From Chloroflexota bacterium (GTDB lineage Bacteria > Chloroflexota > Anaerolineae > Anaerolineales > Anaerolineaceae), in assembly GCA_009773005.1 (NCBI GenBank), contig WOUT01000017.1, positions 30,721 through 94,720 of the forward strand: a stretch of DNA of 64,000 nt. Direction: 5' to 3'. How positions within the stretch are numbered: the first letter of the stretch is position 1; each line of letters starts with the position of its first letter. Shown piece after piece: positions 35,130 through 44,351 of this stretch. The notes below the pieces were generated by a model. That model saw only the letters and a program-made list of their open reading frames with translations. It was not told the DNA's origin and did not search any database. The position numbers and the translations under genes were made by a program.

Positions 35130-37100
35130 ATGAAACCTGAATACCGAAGAGTGCAATTGTTGGTATGTGTTGCTCTACTCGCTACGATTATGATTTCAGC
35201 TTGTGGCAACAATGTGACAAATCCAACAACCACGAACACCCCGGCGGCATCCATCACAGAGCCGACCATTCAACCGGCTGCCGTTGAACCGAAAACTCTG
35301 GTTGTTTGTCTTGGCGAAGAACCTCTATCCCTTTACCTGTACGGGGGTTCTTCTCAAGCAATGTGGAGCATTCTTGAAGCGATCTATGATGGTCCAATAG
35401 ATACCACTGATTACAGGCCAACACCGGTGATTCTTACTACCCTGCCAACAGTCGAGAATGGCGGAGTGGTATTGAGATCAGTTGCGGTAACTGCAGGCGA
35501 TAAGGTCGCCAATGTTGAAGGCGATCTGGTAGCTTTGGAAAAAGGGGTCAAGGTGTTTCCGGCAGGATGCGCTTCAGCGAATTGTGCAGCGGAATGGGAT
35601 GGTAAATCCGAGTTGGATCTCGTCCAGATGACCACAACTTTCACTCTTCTACCCGGTCTCAAGTGGTCAGATGGCCAACCCTTGACAGCGGAAGATTCAG
35701 TTTATTCTTTCGAGCTCAGCGCTGACTCAGCAACGAAAGTCTCAAAAAACACGATCAAACGAACTGCAGATTATCGCGCGGTGGATGCCCAAACTGTCCA
35801 ATGGACAGGCATACCAGGCTACCTGACGCTAACCCCGGCGGCATTTTTCTGGATCCCTCAGCCGAAACATTTGCTAAGCGCTTTTACGGCAGAACAATTG
35901 AATACTTCTGACTTGACAACCAAGAAACCGGTGGGTTGGGGACCATATCTGATCGATGAATGGACAGCAAACGATCATATCCGCCTGGTAAAGAACCCGA
36001 ATTATTTTAGATCTTCAGAAGGACTGCCAAAGTTTGACGTGCTGGTTTACCGGTTCCTTCCCGGCCTGCCTGAAGCCGATCTCTCACCTATCGTGACTGG
36101 AGAATGTGACATCATGGATCCTTCGGTTGGTCTTGAAAACCAGATCCAATCAGTACGCGAGCTTGAGATTGGCGGAAAACTTAAAGCATATTTCAGTCAT
36201 GGTCCGGCATGGGAACTGTTGAATTTTGGGATTAAACCCGCGTCTTATGACGAGGTTTTTAACCCCTATCTTGATCGCCAAGACTTCTTCGGAGATGTGC
36301 GAGTGAGACAGGCTTTTGCTAACTGTATTGACCGCGAAAAGATCATCAGCGAAGTCTTGTTCAGCCAATCGCAGATCCCGACTTCGTATCTGCCCGTTTC
36401 ACATCCGTATACCGCAACAGATTTACCTGTGATTGCTCACGATACGGCAAAAGGCATCCAGCTTCTTGAAGAAACGGGCTGGAGAGACAAAGACGGCGAC
36501 ATTAACACACCGCGGACGGCAGATGGAGTAAAACAAGTTATTAACGGCACTGAATTTACCATAAATTATTATCTCACCGAGACCACGGTTCACAATCAGG
36601 TTGCAGAAATTATCGTTTCCTCGTTAAAGGAATGTGGTGTGAGCGTGACCACAACTTACCTTCCTGCATCAGAGATGCTGGCTGCAGGACCTGACGGGGT
36701 CGTGTTTGGCCGCAATTTTGACCTGGCTGAATTAGCCTGGTCTTCGGGTAACCTGCCTCCCTGCTTTCTCTACACATCCTCAGAGATCCCTGATGAGAAA
36801 AACGCCTGGCTCGGGACGAAATATGGCGGCGTGAATTTTACCGGCTATTCAAACAAAGATTATGATAAAGCTTGTTCAAATCTGCTTTCTGCCGGAGTAG
36901 ATATTAACACATTTAATACCAATAATCAGGAAACACAACGATTGATCGCAGAAGAACTACCGGTACTTCCATTGTTCTACCACGTCAAAACGATGGTGTC
37001 GCGAGTTGATTTGTGCGGTCTTTCACTGGACGCAAGTTCCCGCAGCCCTATGAACACTGTTGAGGCTTTGTGGTTTGCAAACAACTGCGCCACAAAGTAA
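35130..37100 (+). CDS. Second peptide-type substrate-binding lipoprotein (SBP_bac_5), normal domain order
   Basis: A 656-residue lipoprotein with signal ISAC (C25) and a Thr/Pro-rich linker. Here the SBP_bac_5 landmarks are in the usual order: GLKWSDGQPLTAEDSVYSF (about 176-194), VGWGPYLIDEW, then VRVRQAFANCIDREKII (about 390-406) and the C-terminal lobe. It is only distantly similar to the binding protein at 30699-32750. Separate promotion from the transporter operon suggests that it supplies a second set of ligands to the same permease, or that it serves another transporter. Confidence 0.88.
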   Translation: MKPEYRRVQLLVCVALLATIMISACGNNVTNPTTTNTPAASITEPTIQPAAVEPKTLVVCLGEEPLSLYLYGGSSQAMWSILEAIYDGPIDTTDYRPTPVILTTLPTVENGGVVLRSVAVTAGDKVANVEGDLVALEKGVKVFPAGCASANCAAEWDGKSELDLVQMTTTFTLLPGLKWSDGQPLTAEDSVYSFELSADSATKVSKNTIKRTADYRAVDAQTVQWTGIPGYLTLTPAAFFWIPQPKHLLSAFTAEQLNTSDLTTKKPVGWGPYLIDEWTANDHIRLVKNPNYFRSSEGLPKFDVLVYRFLPGLPEADLSPIVTGECDIMDPSVGLENQIQSVRELEIGGKLKAYFSHGPAWELLNFGIKPASYDEVFNPYLDRQDFFGDVRVRQAFANCIDREKIISEVLFSQSQIPTSYLPVSHPYTATDLPVIAHDTAKGIQLLEETGWRDKDGDINTPRTADGVKQVINGTEFTINYYLTETTVHNQVAEIIVSSLKECGVSVTTTYLPASEMLAAGPDGVVFGRNFDLAELAWSSGNLPPCFLYTSSEIPDEKNAWLGTKYGGVNFTGYSNKDYDKACSNLLSAGVDINTFNTNNQETQRLIAEELPVLPLFYHVKTMVSRVDLCGLSLDASSRSPMNTVEALWFANNCATK

Positions 37101-37136
37101 GCCAGGATAATTGATCAGTCGTATTTGGAATAGTGG

Positions 37137-37166
37137 TTGGCGAAACACTCCTTTTTGTGTTAAAAT
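37137..37166 (+). promoter_or_regulatory. Likely promoter of tRNA-Gln
   Basis: TTGGCG (37137-37142) and TAAAAT (37161-37166) are 18 bases apart; the tRNA starts 26 bases further on. Confidence 0.5.
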
Positions 37167-37192
37167 CATCACCACTGAAAAGGAGTACCCCT

Positions 37193-37263
37193 TGGGGCAT
37201 GGTGCAACGGCAGCACACCAGACTTTGGATCTGAGGATCTTGGTTCGAATCCAGGTGCCCCAG
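37193..37263 (+). tRNA. tRNA-Gln (anticodon UUG)
   Basis: A cloverleaf with acceptor arms TGGGGCA (37193-37199) and TGCCCCA (37256-37262), discriminator G, anticodon stem CAGAC/ATCTG-type around CTTTGGA with anticodon TTG, and T loop TTCGAAT. CCA is not encoded. It reads CAA and CAG codons. Confidence 0.95.
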
Positions 37264-37329
37264 CCTGATAATTCTCACAATTTGGGAAAAACGAAAGAGA
37301 GTCCTTCTTTTTCAATTCCTACTTCCATG

Positions 37330-37370
37330 ACGAGCAGAGTGGCGTAATTCATGCCTGATGCTCGTTTTCG
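37330..37370 (+). terminator. Possible terminator downstream of tRNA-Gln
   Basis: ACGAGCA (37330-37336) can pair with TGCTCGT (37359-37365), followed by TTTCGTT. The loop is long (22 bases), so confidence is limited. Confidence 0.4.
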
Positions 37371-37413
37371 TTAACTTGAAAAGAGAGTCTTGGTCTTAAC
37401 CAAGGAGGTAACA

Positions 37414-38754
37414 ATGCAGGTATCAACGATCATATTAGCGGCTGGTCAGGGCACAAGAATGGTCTCCAATTTACCAAAAGTTTTGCATCCGGTCAATGGC
37501 AAGCCATTAATCCTATATTCAATTCAGGCCGCCAAAGCTGCAGGGTCGAACCGACCTGTGGTCGTCATAGGCAATGGCGCCGATGAAGTCAAGAAAACGG
37601 TTGGTGATGAAGCCATATTTGTATATCAGGAAAAACGGTTAGGCACTGCACACGCAGTAATGGCAGCAGAGCGCGCACTTTCAGAATTTACTGGATTGAT
37701 CCTGGTAATTGCGGGAGATATGCCGCTTTTGACCCCAGAGACTTTAAATCGGTTGATTGGGTGCCAACAAGATAACTCAGGCCCTTTTGCTATGCTCACG
37801 GTTCACTCTGAAGATTCACGCGGGTTTGGACGTGTTTTGCGGGGTATGAACGGAGAAGTTCGGGCTATCGTTGAAGAGTCGCAGGCAACATCTGTTGAGA
37901 TGAAAATTAACGAGCTAAACGTCGGCGCTTATTGTTTTTCTTCAGATTGGTTATGGGCGGCGCTCAAGAATATCGAACTTTCTCCAACAGGTGAATATTT
38001 CTTAACTGATCTTGTCTCTATCGCAGTTTCAGACGGAAAAAAGGTTCAGGCAATCGTTTTAGAGAATGAAGAGGAATCGCTGGGGGTCAATAACAGGATC
38101 CACTTGTCGGATGCCGAGCGGATCATCCGCCGGCGGGTGAATGAGTCTCATCTGTTGGCTGGCGTAACGATGGCAGACCCCAATCTTGTCTATATCGAAG
38201 AAGGTGTCAAGATCGGCAAAGACACCATTCTTTTTCCGAACACCCGGCTTACCGGAAAGACAGAAATCGGCGAGGGCTGCGAGATCGGCCCAAACACAAT
38301 AATTGATAATTCCAAAATAGGAGATCATTGCCATTTATTGGCTTCGGTGATCGAGTGTGCTGTGATTGAAGACAATGTTGAAATGGGTCCTTTTTGTCAT
38401 CTGCGCAAAGGCGCTCACCTTGGCAGTGGCGTACACATGGGCAATTTCGGAGAAGTAAAAGATTCATTTCTTGCCTCTGGTGTGAAGATGGGACATTTTT
38501 CGTATATCGGAAACGCAACTATTGGTGAGAACGTCAATATTGGGGCTGGCACGATCACTTGCAATTATGACGGCGAGCACAAATACTCCACAGAGATCGG
38601 TGAAGGGGCTTTTATCGGCAGCGATACCATGCTGGTTGCACCGCTAAAAATCGGAAAAGGTGCAAAAACCGGGGCAGGATCAGTGGTCACCCACGATGTA
38701 CCTGACGGCGAAGTGGTTGCGGGTGTGCCTGCCAGAAAACTAAAGGGAAAATAG
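37414..38754 (+). CDS. glmU: Bifunctional UDP-GlcNAc pyrophosphorylase / glucosamine-1-phosphate N-acetyltransferase
   Basis: A 447-residue enzyme; ATG 37414 follows AAGGAGG with ideal spacing. The N-terminal uridylyltransferase has the signature LAAGQGTRM with VLHPVNGKP, and AGDMPLL. From about residue 245 the chain becomes a left-handed beta-helix with hexapeptide repeats (IGKDTILFPNTRLTGKTEIG) and the acetyltransferase site near GAGTITCNYDGEHKYST. It makes UDP-GlcNAc for peptidoglycan. A hairpin (CTTGGT/ACCAAG, 37389-37404) abuts the ribosome site. It leads a four-gene operon. Confidence 0.96.
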   Translation: MQVSTIILAAGQGTRMVSNLPKVLHPVNGKPLILYSIQAAKAAGSNRPVVVIGNGADEVKKTVGDEAIFVYQEKRLGTAHAVMAAERALSEFTGLILVIAGDMPLLTPETLNRLIGCQQDNSGPFAMLTVHSEDSRGFGRVLRGMNGEVRAIVEESQATSVEMKINELNVGAYCFSSDWLWAALKNIELSPTGEYFLTDLVSIAVSDGKKVQAIVLENEEESLGVNNRIHLSDAERIIRRRVNESHLLAGVTMADPNLVYIEEGVKIGKDTILFPNTRLTGKTEIGEGCEIGPNTIIDNSKIGDHCHLLASVIECAVIEDNVEMGPFCHLRKGAHLGSGVHMGNFGEVKDSFLASGVKMGHFSYIGNATIGENVNIGAGTITCNYDGEHKYSTEIGEGAFIGSDTMLVAPLKIGKGAKTGAGSVVTHDVPDGEVVAGVPARKLKGK

Positions 38755-38756
38755 TC

Positions 38757-40010
38757 ATGTGGCTTGTCTGGTTTTTTGTAGTTTTGTTTTTTGTTTTGGA
38801 TTTATTCTTTGCGTTACTGAGAACGGCGCTTATTAACGTGAGAGTACCTCAGTTGATTGAGTTGGGAACTGAAGAACCTAAAAAACTGGCAGAAACCATT
38901 GCTTTTCTCGAAAAACCACGATTACGCGCCGCCTTGCGGTTAATGATTGGTTTGACCCATCTGCTTTTGGCAGCCTGTGTCTGGTATCTGTTTGACAGAT
39001 TATTTCAACCCCTGTCGCTTGGCGGAACAATCGGTGTATTAGCGGTTCTGCTTATTGTACTGCTAAGTTTTGAATTCGGACTTGAACGATTCCCGTTAGG
39101 CAACCCTGAAAAATGGGCACTCAAATTAACCCCGGTCGCCAGTTTTTTTGATATGTTGTTTAGCCCGCTGACGAAATTCTTGACCTTTTTGCAAGGGACG
39201 AACAATCAGGCGTTTAAAAAACTGGGGTCTGTTACAGAGGATGAACTACGGACGTGGGTGGAAGTAGGTCAGCCTGAAGGCGGATTGGAATTGGATGAAA
39301 GAAAGATGATCTATTCTATATTCCAATTCGGTGATACCTTATGCCGCGAGATCATGGTTCCACGCATGGAAGTTCTGGCGTTGGAGGTTAAGACTCCGCT
39401 AAATCAGGCTATCAACGCTTTTATCGAATCCGGTCATTCGCGTGTTCCAGTGTATGATGATACTATTGATAATGTAATAGGTTTGCTTTATGCAAAAGAC
39501 CTGCTCAAAATTCACGGCAATACGAGCGAAAAAATTTCGATCAGAAAATTCCTGCGTCCAGCTTATTTTGTTCCTGAGTCAAAGAAGGTGGATGAGTTAT
39601 TGGGGGAGATGCAGGCAAAGGGGATCCACATTGCCGTGGTGGTTGATGAATATGGCGGAATGGCCGGGCTGGTCACTTTGGAGGACATTGTTGAGGAGAT
39701 CGTAGGCGAGATCCGCGACGAGTATGACCAGAGTGAAGAATTGCTCGTACAGCATGTCACTCCTGATGAAGTTCTTTTTCGGGCTCGCGTTTCTCTGGAT
39801 GATTTCAACGACGCGCTTGGCACCAGCCTGGAGACTGACCAAACAGACACATTGGGTGGATTTTTTTACAGCGAATTGGGACGGGTACCGGTGGAGGGCG
39901 ATCAACTAAATATTGAAAAATGGTCTCTAACAGTGGAGGAAGTAAGAGGACGCCGGATCGGAACGATTCGGGCACGACGTAATAAACCCATCGAACTGGA
40001 GAAAGATTAA
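38757..40010 (+). CDS. CNNM/CorC-family membrane protein with CBS pair
   Basis: A 417-residue protein of the hemolysin-C/CNNM (DUF21) group. Four hydrophobic segments in the first 130 residues are followed by a linker (LDERKMIYSIFQFGDTLCREIMVPR), a CBS-domain pair (about 200-325) with SGHSRVPVYDDTIDNVIGLLY and IAVVVDEYGGMAGLVTLEDIVEEIVGEI-type blocks, and a CorC_HlyC domain (about 335-410). Relatives take part in magnesium or cobalt efflux. It starts two bases after glmU stops. The gene name cannot be fixed. Confidence 0.88.
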   Translation: MWLVWFFVVLFFVLDLFFALLRTALINVRVPQLIELGTEEPKKLAETIAFLEKPRLRAALRLMIGLTHLLLAACVWYLFDRLFQPLSLGGTIGVLAVLLIVLLSFEFGLERFPLGNPEKWALKLTPVASFFDMLFSPLTKFLTFLQGTNNQAFKKLGSVTEDELRTWVEVGQPEGGLELDERKMIYSIFQFGDTLCREIMVPRMEVLALEVKTPLNQAINAFIESGHSRVPVYDDTIDNVIGLLYAKDLLKIHGNTSEKISIRKFLRPAYFVPESKKVDELLGEMQAKGIHIAVVVDEYGGMAGLVTLEDIVEEIVGEIRDEYDQSEELLVQHVTPDEVLFRARVSLDDFNDALGTSLETDQTDTLGGFFYSELGRVPVEGDQLNIEKWSLTVEEVRGRRIGTIRARRNKPIELEKD

Positions 40011-40011
40011 T

Positions 40012-40416
40012 ATGCGATTGAACCCTGACATTCAAAAAAAGTTGATCGAGACTGCCATCAATGCACGGCAATGGGCATATGCTCCTTATTCTCATTACAC
40101 GGTTGGCGCGTCGGTGCTGACCGCTTCTGGAAAGGTTTATGAGGGTGTTAATATCGAAAACGCGGCTTATCCTACCAGCATTTGCGCTGAGAGAGTGGCG
40201 ATTTTCAAGGCGGTTTCTGAAGGGGAGAAGGAATTTACTGCCATTGTCGTGGCGACGGAAAACGGCGGCTCGCCATGTGGCTCATGCCGTCAAGTCATGG
40301 CAGAGTTTGGACTTGCCACACAGGTGCTAATTATTGATGCCGGGGGAAAAATCCACATGGAATCGACCGTCGAAGGGTTGCTGCCCGGAGCGTTCACACC
40401 CAAAGACTTGATCTGA
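40012..40416 (+). CDS. cdd: Cytidine deaminase
   Basis: A 134-residue homotetrameric-type cytidine deaminase. The zinc site is complete: C58-A59-E60 in SICAERVAIF, where glutamate is the proton shuttle, and C89 and C92 in PCGSCRQ. AYAPYSHYTVGAS and EGVNIENAAYP are family-typical. It deaminates cytidine to uridine in pyrimidine salvage and is translated directly after the CNNM gene. Confidence 0.95.
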   Translation: MRLNPDIQKKLIETAINARQWAYAPYSHYTVGASVLTASGKVYEGVNIENAAYPTSICAERVAIFKAVSEGEKEFTAIVVATENGGSPCGSCRQVMAEFGLATQVLIIDAGGKIHMESTVEGLLPGAFTPKDLI

Positions 40417-40423
40417 GTCCTTT

Positions 40424-41182
40424 ATGCCAAAAGCTGAACGTAGTTTGCGGGTCGATGCGGTCGTGCTCCGCCACATGGATTGGGGAGAAGCCGACCGCTT
40501 GTTAACGATATTTACCCGCGAGCACGGAAAACTGCGCGTAATTGCCAAGGGTGTGAGAAAAATGAAATCGCGTAAAGCCGGGCATCTCGAGCCTTTTTCA
40601 CATTCGACCTTAATGCTGGCGAAGGGGCACGACCTTTGGATCGTGACCGATGCGGAAACGATCGATGCCTTCACTCGATTGAGAGAAAACTTGCAATTGA
40701 TGACCCATGCTGCTTATGTAATTGAGCTTGTTGATCGCTTCACCTATGAGGAAGGGCAAAATTGGCAGCTCTATAAACTCGTTGTCGACACATTGACCAG
40801 ATTGACCGAGACCGAAGACACATTTATACCAACCCGTTATTATGAAATGCGCTTGCTGGATTTGCTTGGATTTCGACCGATGCTGTTCGAATGCGCAGCA
40901 TGCCGGAAAGGAATCATCGCTGAAGACCAGTTCTTTTCCGCGGAGCATGGCGGGGCGTTGTGTCCAAACTGCGGCGCCCGCGCTGACTGCTCCCGCTTGA
41001 TCTCGATGGATGCGCTGAGGTTTTTACGCCACTTTCAACGCAGCAGTTATACTGAATCGCTCAAAGCCGATCCATCTAAAATTACCCGGGCTGAGATGGA
41101 AGGGTTGATGAACCATTACCTGACCTATCTGCTGGAGCGCAAGTTAAACACTCCCGAATTCCTGAAGCAAATCCAAAATTGA
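40424..41182 (+). CDS. recO: DNA repair protein RecO
   Basis: A 252-residue RecO. The N-terminal OB fold contains VDAVVLRHMDWGEADRLLTIFT and GKLRVIAKGVRK; the C-terminal helical part has a four-cysteine zinc site (CAACRKG and CPNCGA), as in many RecO proteins. It loads RecA in the RecFOR gap repair pathway. Last gene of the glmU operon, seven bases after cdd. Confidence 0.95.
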   Translation: MPKAERSLRVDAVVLRHMDWGEADRLLTIFTREHGKLRVIAKGVRKMKSRKAGHLEPFSHSTLMLAKGHDLWIVTDAETIDAFTRLRENLQLMTHAAYVIELVDRFTYEEGQNWQLYKLVVDTLTRLTETEDTFIPTRYYEMRLLDLLGFRPMLFECAACRKGIIAEDQFFSAEHGGALCPNCGARADCSRLISMDALRFLRHFQRSSYTESLKADPSKITRAEMEGLMNHYLTYLLERKLNTPEFLKQIQN

Positions 41183-41238
41183 GCGTTGTTTTTCTTTCAC
41201 CCTATTAACGATTATTTATCACCAAACTTCCATCAGGG

Positions 41239-41244
41239 TATAAT
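41239..41244 (+). promoter_or_regulatory. -10 box for glyQS
   Basis: A perfect TATAAT lies 41 bases before the glyQS start and 57 bases after recO. No T-box leader is present in the 100-base spacer. Confidence 0.5.
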
Positions 41245-41284
41245 TGCATCACTTAAAAATACGCCGAACCGTCCGGGAGGATGA

Positions 41285-44281
41285 ATGAACCAACCCCTTG
41301 ATTTTCAGTCCGTGATCATGACTTTGCAAAAATACTGGGCAGACCAGGGCTGTTTGATCTGGCAGCCTTATTACAGCCAGATTGGCGCTGGAACAATGAA
41401 CCCGGGAACTTTCTTGCGCGTGCTTGGTCCTGAACCTTGGAACGTGGCGTATGTTGAACCCTCCATTCGGCCTGACGATGGCAGGTACGGCGAAAATCCA
41501 AACCGTTTTCAACAACACTATCAGTTTCAAGTCATCTTAAAACCGGACCCGGGTAACCCGCAGGAACTCTATTTGAAGTCGCTTGAAGCGCTGGGGATCA
41601 ATCCCCGCGAGCATGATATTCGTTTTGTTGAAGATAATTGGCAGCAGCCCGCGCTCGGCGCGTGGGGTCTGGGCTGGGAAGTGTGGCTGGATGGGCAGGA
41701 GATTACCCAGTTCACCTATTTTCAACAGGCGGGCGGCATTACCCTCGACCCGGTGGCGGTGGAAATCACTTACGGTCTGGAGCGCATCACAATGCCGTTG
41801 CAACGCGCCCCGCATTTCCGTAAAATGCAGTGGAATAAAACCCACACTTACGGAGACATCAATTATCAAGGAGAGGTGGAACACAGCAAGTATTACTTCG
41901 AGATTGCTGATGTTGACCGCATGCGGCAGCTCTACAAACTATATGAGTTGGAAGCAGAAGAAGCGCTGAAAAACGGGTTGGTTCTGCCAGCGCACGATTA
42001 TATTTTAAAATGCTCGCACACCTTTAATATCCTGGATACCCGCGGCGCAGTGGGTGTAACGGAACGCCAGGCCTTGTTTGGACGCATGCGGGAGTTAGCG
42101 CGACGGACTTCTGAAGCCTATGTGGAACAGCGTCAATTATTGGAATTCCCCTGGCTGGAAGAGAAAATACCTTCTTCCAGCGAAACAGCGATAAAAATAA
42201 TCCGTCCTGCAATTCCGTCCGGAGCTGCTCCATTCTTGTTGGAGATTGGTACGGAAGAACTCCCGGCTGCAGATTTTCGTTCTGCGCTTGACCAATTGAA
42301 AGAACGGATGCCGGCCCTTTTTGACGATCTGCGGCTCAACCATGGCAAGATCAACGTGTCAGGCACTCCCCGACGGTTGGTCGTGTTAGTCGAAGATGTT
42401 GCCACCCAACAGGCTGAACAGACTACTGTAGTCAAAGGACCTCCTGAAAACCGGGCGTATGATGCTGCCGGGCAGCCCTCCCGTGCTTTGGAAGGTTTCG
42501 CCCAAAGCAAGGGGTTGAGCGTGCATGATCTTGAAGTCCGCGAGATTGATGGCGGACGATACGTCGTGGCGCTTGTTAAAGAAATCAGCAGACCAGCTTA
42601 CGATGTCCTGTTGGAGGCGCTGCCTGCTTTGGCAGCCGGCATCAAATTCGATAAATCCATGCGCTGGAACTTCACCAATGTGGCATTCTCAAGACCCGTG
42701 CGCTGGTTATTGGCAATGCTTGGCGCCGCAGCCATCCCCTTTGAGTTTGCGGGGTTAACTGCTGATGCGGTAACACAAGGACTAAGATTCAGGGAACCAC
42801 AAATCCTGGCGATGGGTAATCCGGGTGAATATATTAGCCTTTTAAAAAATCAGGGCATAATTCTGGATCCAGCGCAAAGGAAAGAAACTATCCGGCAGCA
42901 AGTTCTCAAACTTGCCGCTGAAGTTGGCGGCTCCGAGAAGATTGATGAAGATCTATTAGAAGAAGTAAATCAACTGGTTGAGGCGCCGACCGCTTTGCGC
43001 GGTTCATTTGACGCAGCCCATTTACAACTGCCGTCTGAAGTTTTGATCTCCGTTATGAAGAAGCATCAACGCTATTTCCCGGTTCAAACAAACGAAGGGA
43101 AACTACTCCCCTATTTTATAGCAATCAGGAATGGAGACAAACAGGGGTTGGATGTGGTAACTGACGGGAACGAACAAGTGATCAGCGCTCGGTTTGCAGA
43201 TGCAAACTTCTTCATCAATGAAGATCTCAAACGCAAACTTCCAGACATGTTGGAAAAACTTGGAACTCTAACTTTCCAACAAAAGCTTGGTTCAATGCTC
43301 GATAAATCCAAACGCATCACAGTATTAGTAGAAACGCTTGGCCCTCAATTGGGGTTGTCCGCCTCTGAACAAAAGACCGCGCTTAGGGCAGCAGAATTAT
43401 GCAAAGCCGACCTGGTCACGCACATGGTAATTGAAATGACATCCTTGCAAGGTGTAATGGGGCGTTATTACGCCGGCCTCTCAGGCGAAACCGAAGAGGT
43501 GGCGCAAGCCATCTATGACCACTATCTCCCGCGGAATATGGGTGATGCTAATCCTTCCAATAAGATCGGGTTGGTGATTGGTTTGGCAGACCGCTTGGAT
43601 TCACTGGCGGGATTATTCGCGGCGGGTCTTGCACCCACCGGCACCAAAGACCCCTTTGCGCAGCGGCGCACAGCGCTTGGTTTGGTTCAGAGCCTCTCGG
43701 CGTTTGATTTCGATTTTGATCTGAAGTCAGGGTTGGCACTTGCGGCGAAGTATTTGCCGTTGCCAGCGAGCGAAGAAAACCTGAAAGCCAGTTTTGAATT
43801 TATTGTGGGTCGTTTGAAGAATAACCTTACTGACCAGGGGTATCGTTATGATGTGGTTGAAGCCGTGCTGGCAGAGCAACAATCCAACCCCGCTGGGGTT
43901 ATCCGTGCCGTGCGTGAATTGAGCGAGTGGGTTACCAAACCAGACTGGACGACAATCTTGCCAGCTTACGCACGCTGCGTGCGTATCACCCGCGACCAAA
44001 AATCAATTTTCACGATTGACCCGAAACATTTCGAAGAAACTTCAGAAACTGAATTACTCAAAGAAATAGAAAGGGTGGAAAAGACCACAATAAAACCTGG
44101 TTCAGTGAATGATTTGCTTAATGCCTTTGTTCCAATGATCCCGGCTGTTAACCGGTTCTTTGAAGATGTACTTGTGATGGCTGATGACGAAAAGATCCGT
44201 TCCAACCGATTGGGTCTATTGCAACGCATTGCAAGTTTGACTAAGGGAATCGCGGATTTCTCCTGTCTGGAAGGCTTTTAG
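41285..44281 (+). CDS. glyQS: Glycyl-tRNA synthetase, fused alpha and beta subunits
   Basis: A 998-residue single-chain enzyme. Residues 1 to about 295 are the alpha subunit (class II catalytic core: [36 protein letters not shown] motif 1/2 and TYGLERITM). A linker rich in Ser, Pro and Ala leads into the beta subunit from about 318 ([15 protein letters not shown]), including the B3/B4-like and HD-like regions ([20 protein letters not shown]) and a C-terminal anticodon-binding DALR domain. Most bacteria have glyQ and glyS as separate genes; the fusion is known in Chlamydia and a few other lineages. It has a ribosome site GGGAGG close to the ATG. Confidence 0.95.
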   Translation: MNQPLDFQSVIMTLQKYWADQGCLIWQPYYSQIGAGTMNPGTFLRVLGPEPWNVAYVEPSIRPDDGRYGENPNRFQQHYQFQVILKPDPGNPQELYLKSLEALGINPREHDIRFVEDNWQQPALGAWGLGWEVWLDGQEITQFTYFQQAGGITLDPVAVEITYGLERITMPLQRAPHFRKMQWNKTHTYGDINYQGEVEHSKYYFEIADVDRMRQLYKLYELEAEEALKNGLVLPAHDYILKCSHTFNILDTRGAVGVTERQALFGRMRELARRTSEAYVEQRQLLEFPWLEEKIPSSSETAIKIIRPAIPSGAAPFLLEIGTEELPAADFRSALDQLKERMPALFDDLRLNHGKINVSGTPRRLVVLVEDVATQQAEQTTVVKGPPENRAYDAAGQPSRALEGFAQSKGLSVHDLEVREIDGGRYVVALVKEISRPAYDVLLEALPALAAGIKFDKSMRWNFTNVAFSRPVRWLLAMLGAAAIPFEFAGLTADAVTQGLRFREPQILAMGNPGEYISLLKNQGIILDPAQRKETIRQQVLKLAAEVGGSEKIDEDLLEEVNQLVEAPTALRGSFDAAHLQLPSEVLISVMKKHQRYFPVQTNEGKLLPYFIAIRNGDKQGLDVVTDGNEQVISARFADANFFINEDLKRKLPDMLEKLGTLTFQQKLGSMLDKSKRITVLVETLGPQLGLSASEQKTALRAAELCKADLVTHMVIEMTSLQGVMGRYYAGLSGETEEVAQAIYDHYLPRNMGDANPSNKIGLVIGLADRLDSLAGLFAAGLAPTGTKDPFAQRRTALGLVQSLSAFDFDFDLKSGLALAAKYLPLPASEENLKASFEFIVGRLKNNLTDQGYRYDVVEAVLAEQQSNPAGVIRAVRELSEWVTKPDWTTILPAYARCVRITRDQKSIFTIDPKHFEETSETELLKEIERVEKTTIKPGSVNDLLNAFVPMIPAVNRFFEDVLVMADDEKIRSNRLGLLQRIASLTKGIADFSCLEGF

Positions 44282-44351
44282 ATCGCGTTGAGACAATGGA
44301 TTTGATACTAGATAAACCTTTTCGATTGTGGGATAAAATTAACATTACCCT

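Noticed and set aside
41183..41284. T-box leader before glyQS
   Set aside because: The spacer is too short and has no T-box sequence or specifier stem; the same holds for metG.
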